From assembly GCA_029261435.1 (NCBI GenBank), contig JAJDBI010000191.1:1-31781 (forward strand): a stretch of 31,781 nucleotides of DNA, written 5' to 3'. A model generated the notes under the pieces. It was given only the letters and a program-made list of their open reading frames with translations, was not told where the DNA came from and made no database searches. Of this stretch, positions 31,363 to 31,781 are shown one piece after another. A program made the translations under genes and the position numbers. The stretch comes from Nitrospinaceae bacterium (lineage in GTDB: Bacteria > Nitrospinota > Nitrospinia > Nitrospinales > VA-1). The number at the start of each line of letters is the position of its first letter. Within the stretch, counting starts at the first letter, position 1.

Positions 31363-31781
31363 CTATTTCAAACTATACTCCAGATACGCACGTTCGATAT
31401 TTGCATCCAGCCATTCCAGGTTTTTCCAGCTTTTATATTTTTCTGCAAACACTACCCTGATAATATCCTGAGCCTCTTTGAGAGACTTGCCTTGTTCCAA
31501 CTGCTTGAGAACCATTTCTTTAAGTTTCAGCAGATAGTGCTTCATCGCTATAAGTACCGGCTTTCCGCCCGGCGCGCCATGCCCCGGAATATAAATTTCC
31601 GCATCGAAATCACCCAACAAGTCCATTGCTGAAATCCATTCCTCCACATAAGCGTCCTCCAAGGAAGGAATTTTTTTGTAAGAAACCAGATCGCCCGTGA
31701 TCAGGGTTTTCAGTTGTTCAATATAGATGAACACATCACCATCAGTATGCCCCCGCACATGCATCAGCCTTAAGCTATATC
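31363..31781 (-). CDS. Metallo-beta-lactamase-fold hydrolase, C-terminal part (cut by window edge)
   Basis: The frame is open from the window edge and stops at 31363; 139 residues are visible. An internal ATG at 31764 is not a likely start because the frame and the motif context continue upstream (YSLRL before MHVRGHTDGD). Visible metal-site motifs are the third His in GHTDGD, the bridging Asp in ITGDLV, and the last His in YIPGHGAPGG. The HxHxDH motif would lie beyond the window. The remaining about 75 residues form a helical C-terminus (LLKLKEMVLKQLEQGKSLKEAQ), which I associate with periplasmic or quinoprotein-relay MBL proteins. The substrate is unknown. Confidence 0.85.
   Translation of the reverse strand, partial: YSLRLMHVRGHTDGDVFIYIEQLKTLITGDLVSYKKIPSLEDAYVEEWISAMDLLGDFDAEIYIPGHGAPGGKPVLIAMKHYLLKLKEMVLKQLEQGKSLKEAQDIIRVVFAEKYKSWKNLEWLDANIERAYLEYSLK

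Overview
The window comes from a Gram-negative, respiring bacterium. The signs are an LptG-type LPS exporter subunit, an AmgK-type cell-wall sugar kinase, a lipoprotein signal, and many Sec-exported c-type cytochromes. The mix of multiheme cytochromes, B12-binding radical SAM proteins and NHL-repeat proteins would fit Nitrospinota or a deltaproteobacterium-like lineage, but no rRNA or other marker here settles this. No tRNA, rRNA, CRISPR array, insertion sequence or integrase was seen. Nearly every gene is complete; the two at the window edges are cut.

Layout. (A) 1-2715, minus strand: two tandem paralogous B12-binding radical SAM enzymes, the first cut by the window edge. (B) 2761-5838, plus strand: a consensus sigma70-type promoter whose -35 lies in a duplicated palindrome, a secreted 12-repeat NHL beta-propeller protein, a small secreted protein, and a strong intrinsic terminator. 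(C) 5882-14040, minus strand: seven closely packed signalling genes, read from 14040 downward: HD-GYP, REC-PAS-GGDEF, membrane PAS-PAS histidine kinase, REC-histidine kinase, single-domain REC, REC-PAS, REC-histidine kinase. No DNA-binding output domain is present; the only recognisable outputs make or degrade cyclic di-GMP. (D) 14041-14628: an AT-rich divergent spacer. (E) 14629-21183, plus strand: a stand-alone HPt protein, then four c-type cytochromes with 12, 10, 2 and 1 predicted hemes. (F) 21252-31346: mostly housekeeping and envelope genes (DUF1015, EngB/YsxC GTPase, a thioredoxin-fold [2Fe-2S] ferredoxin on the minus strand, AmgK-like kinase, LptG, Ppx/GppA, acetolactate synthase, an ArnT-like glycosyltransferase, an unknown polytopic membrane protein). 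(G) 31363-31781, minus strand: the C-terminal part of a metallo-beta-lactamase-fold hydrolase.

How they may work together. The strongest candidate for an undescribed system is C plus E. A multi-kinase phosphorelay ending in c-di-GMP turnover is divergently paired with a 25-heme periplasmic cytochrome set, and the only HPt protein sits at the junction on the cytochrome side. The two large cytochromes are paralogues: ten hemes match one-to-one and the second protein lacks two. No catalytic oxidoreductase, quinol-linked membrane subunit or outer-membrane porin is encoded beside them, so the electron donor and acceptor are unknown. A functional link between C and E is inferred from position only.
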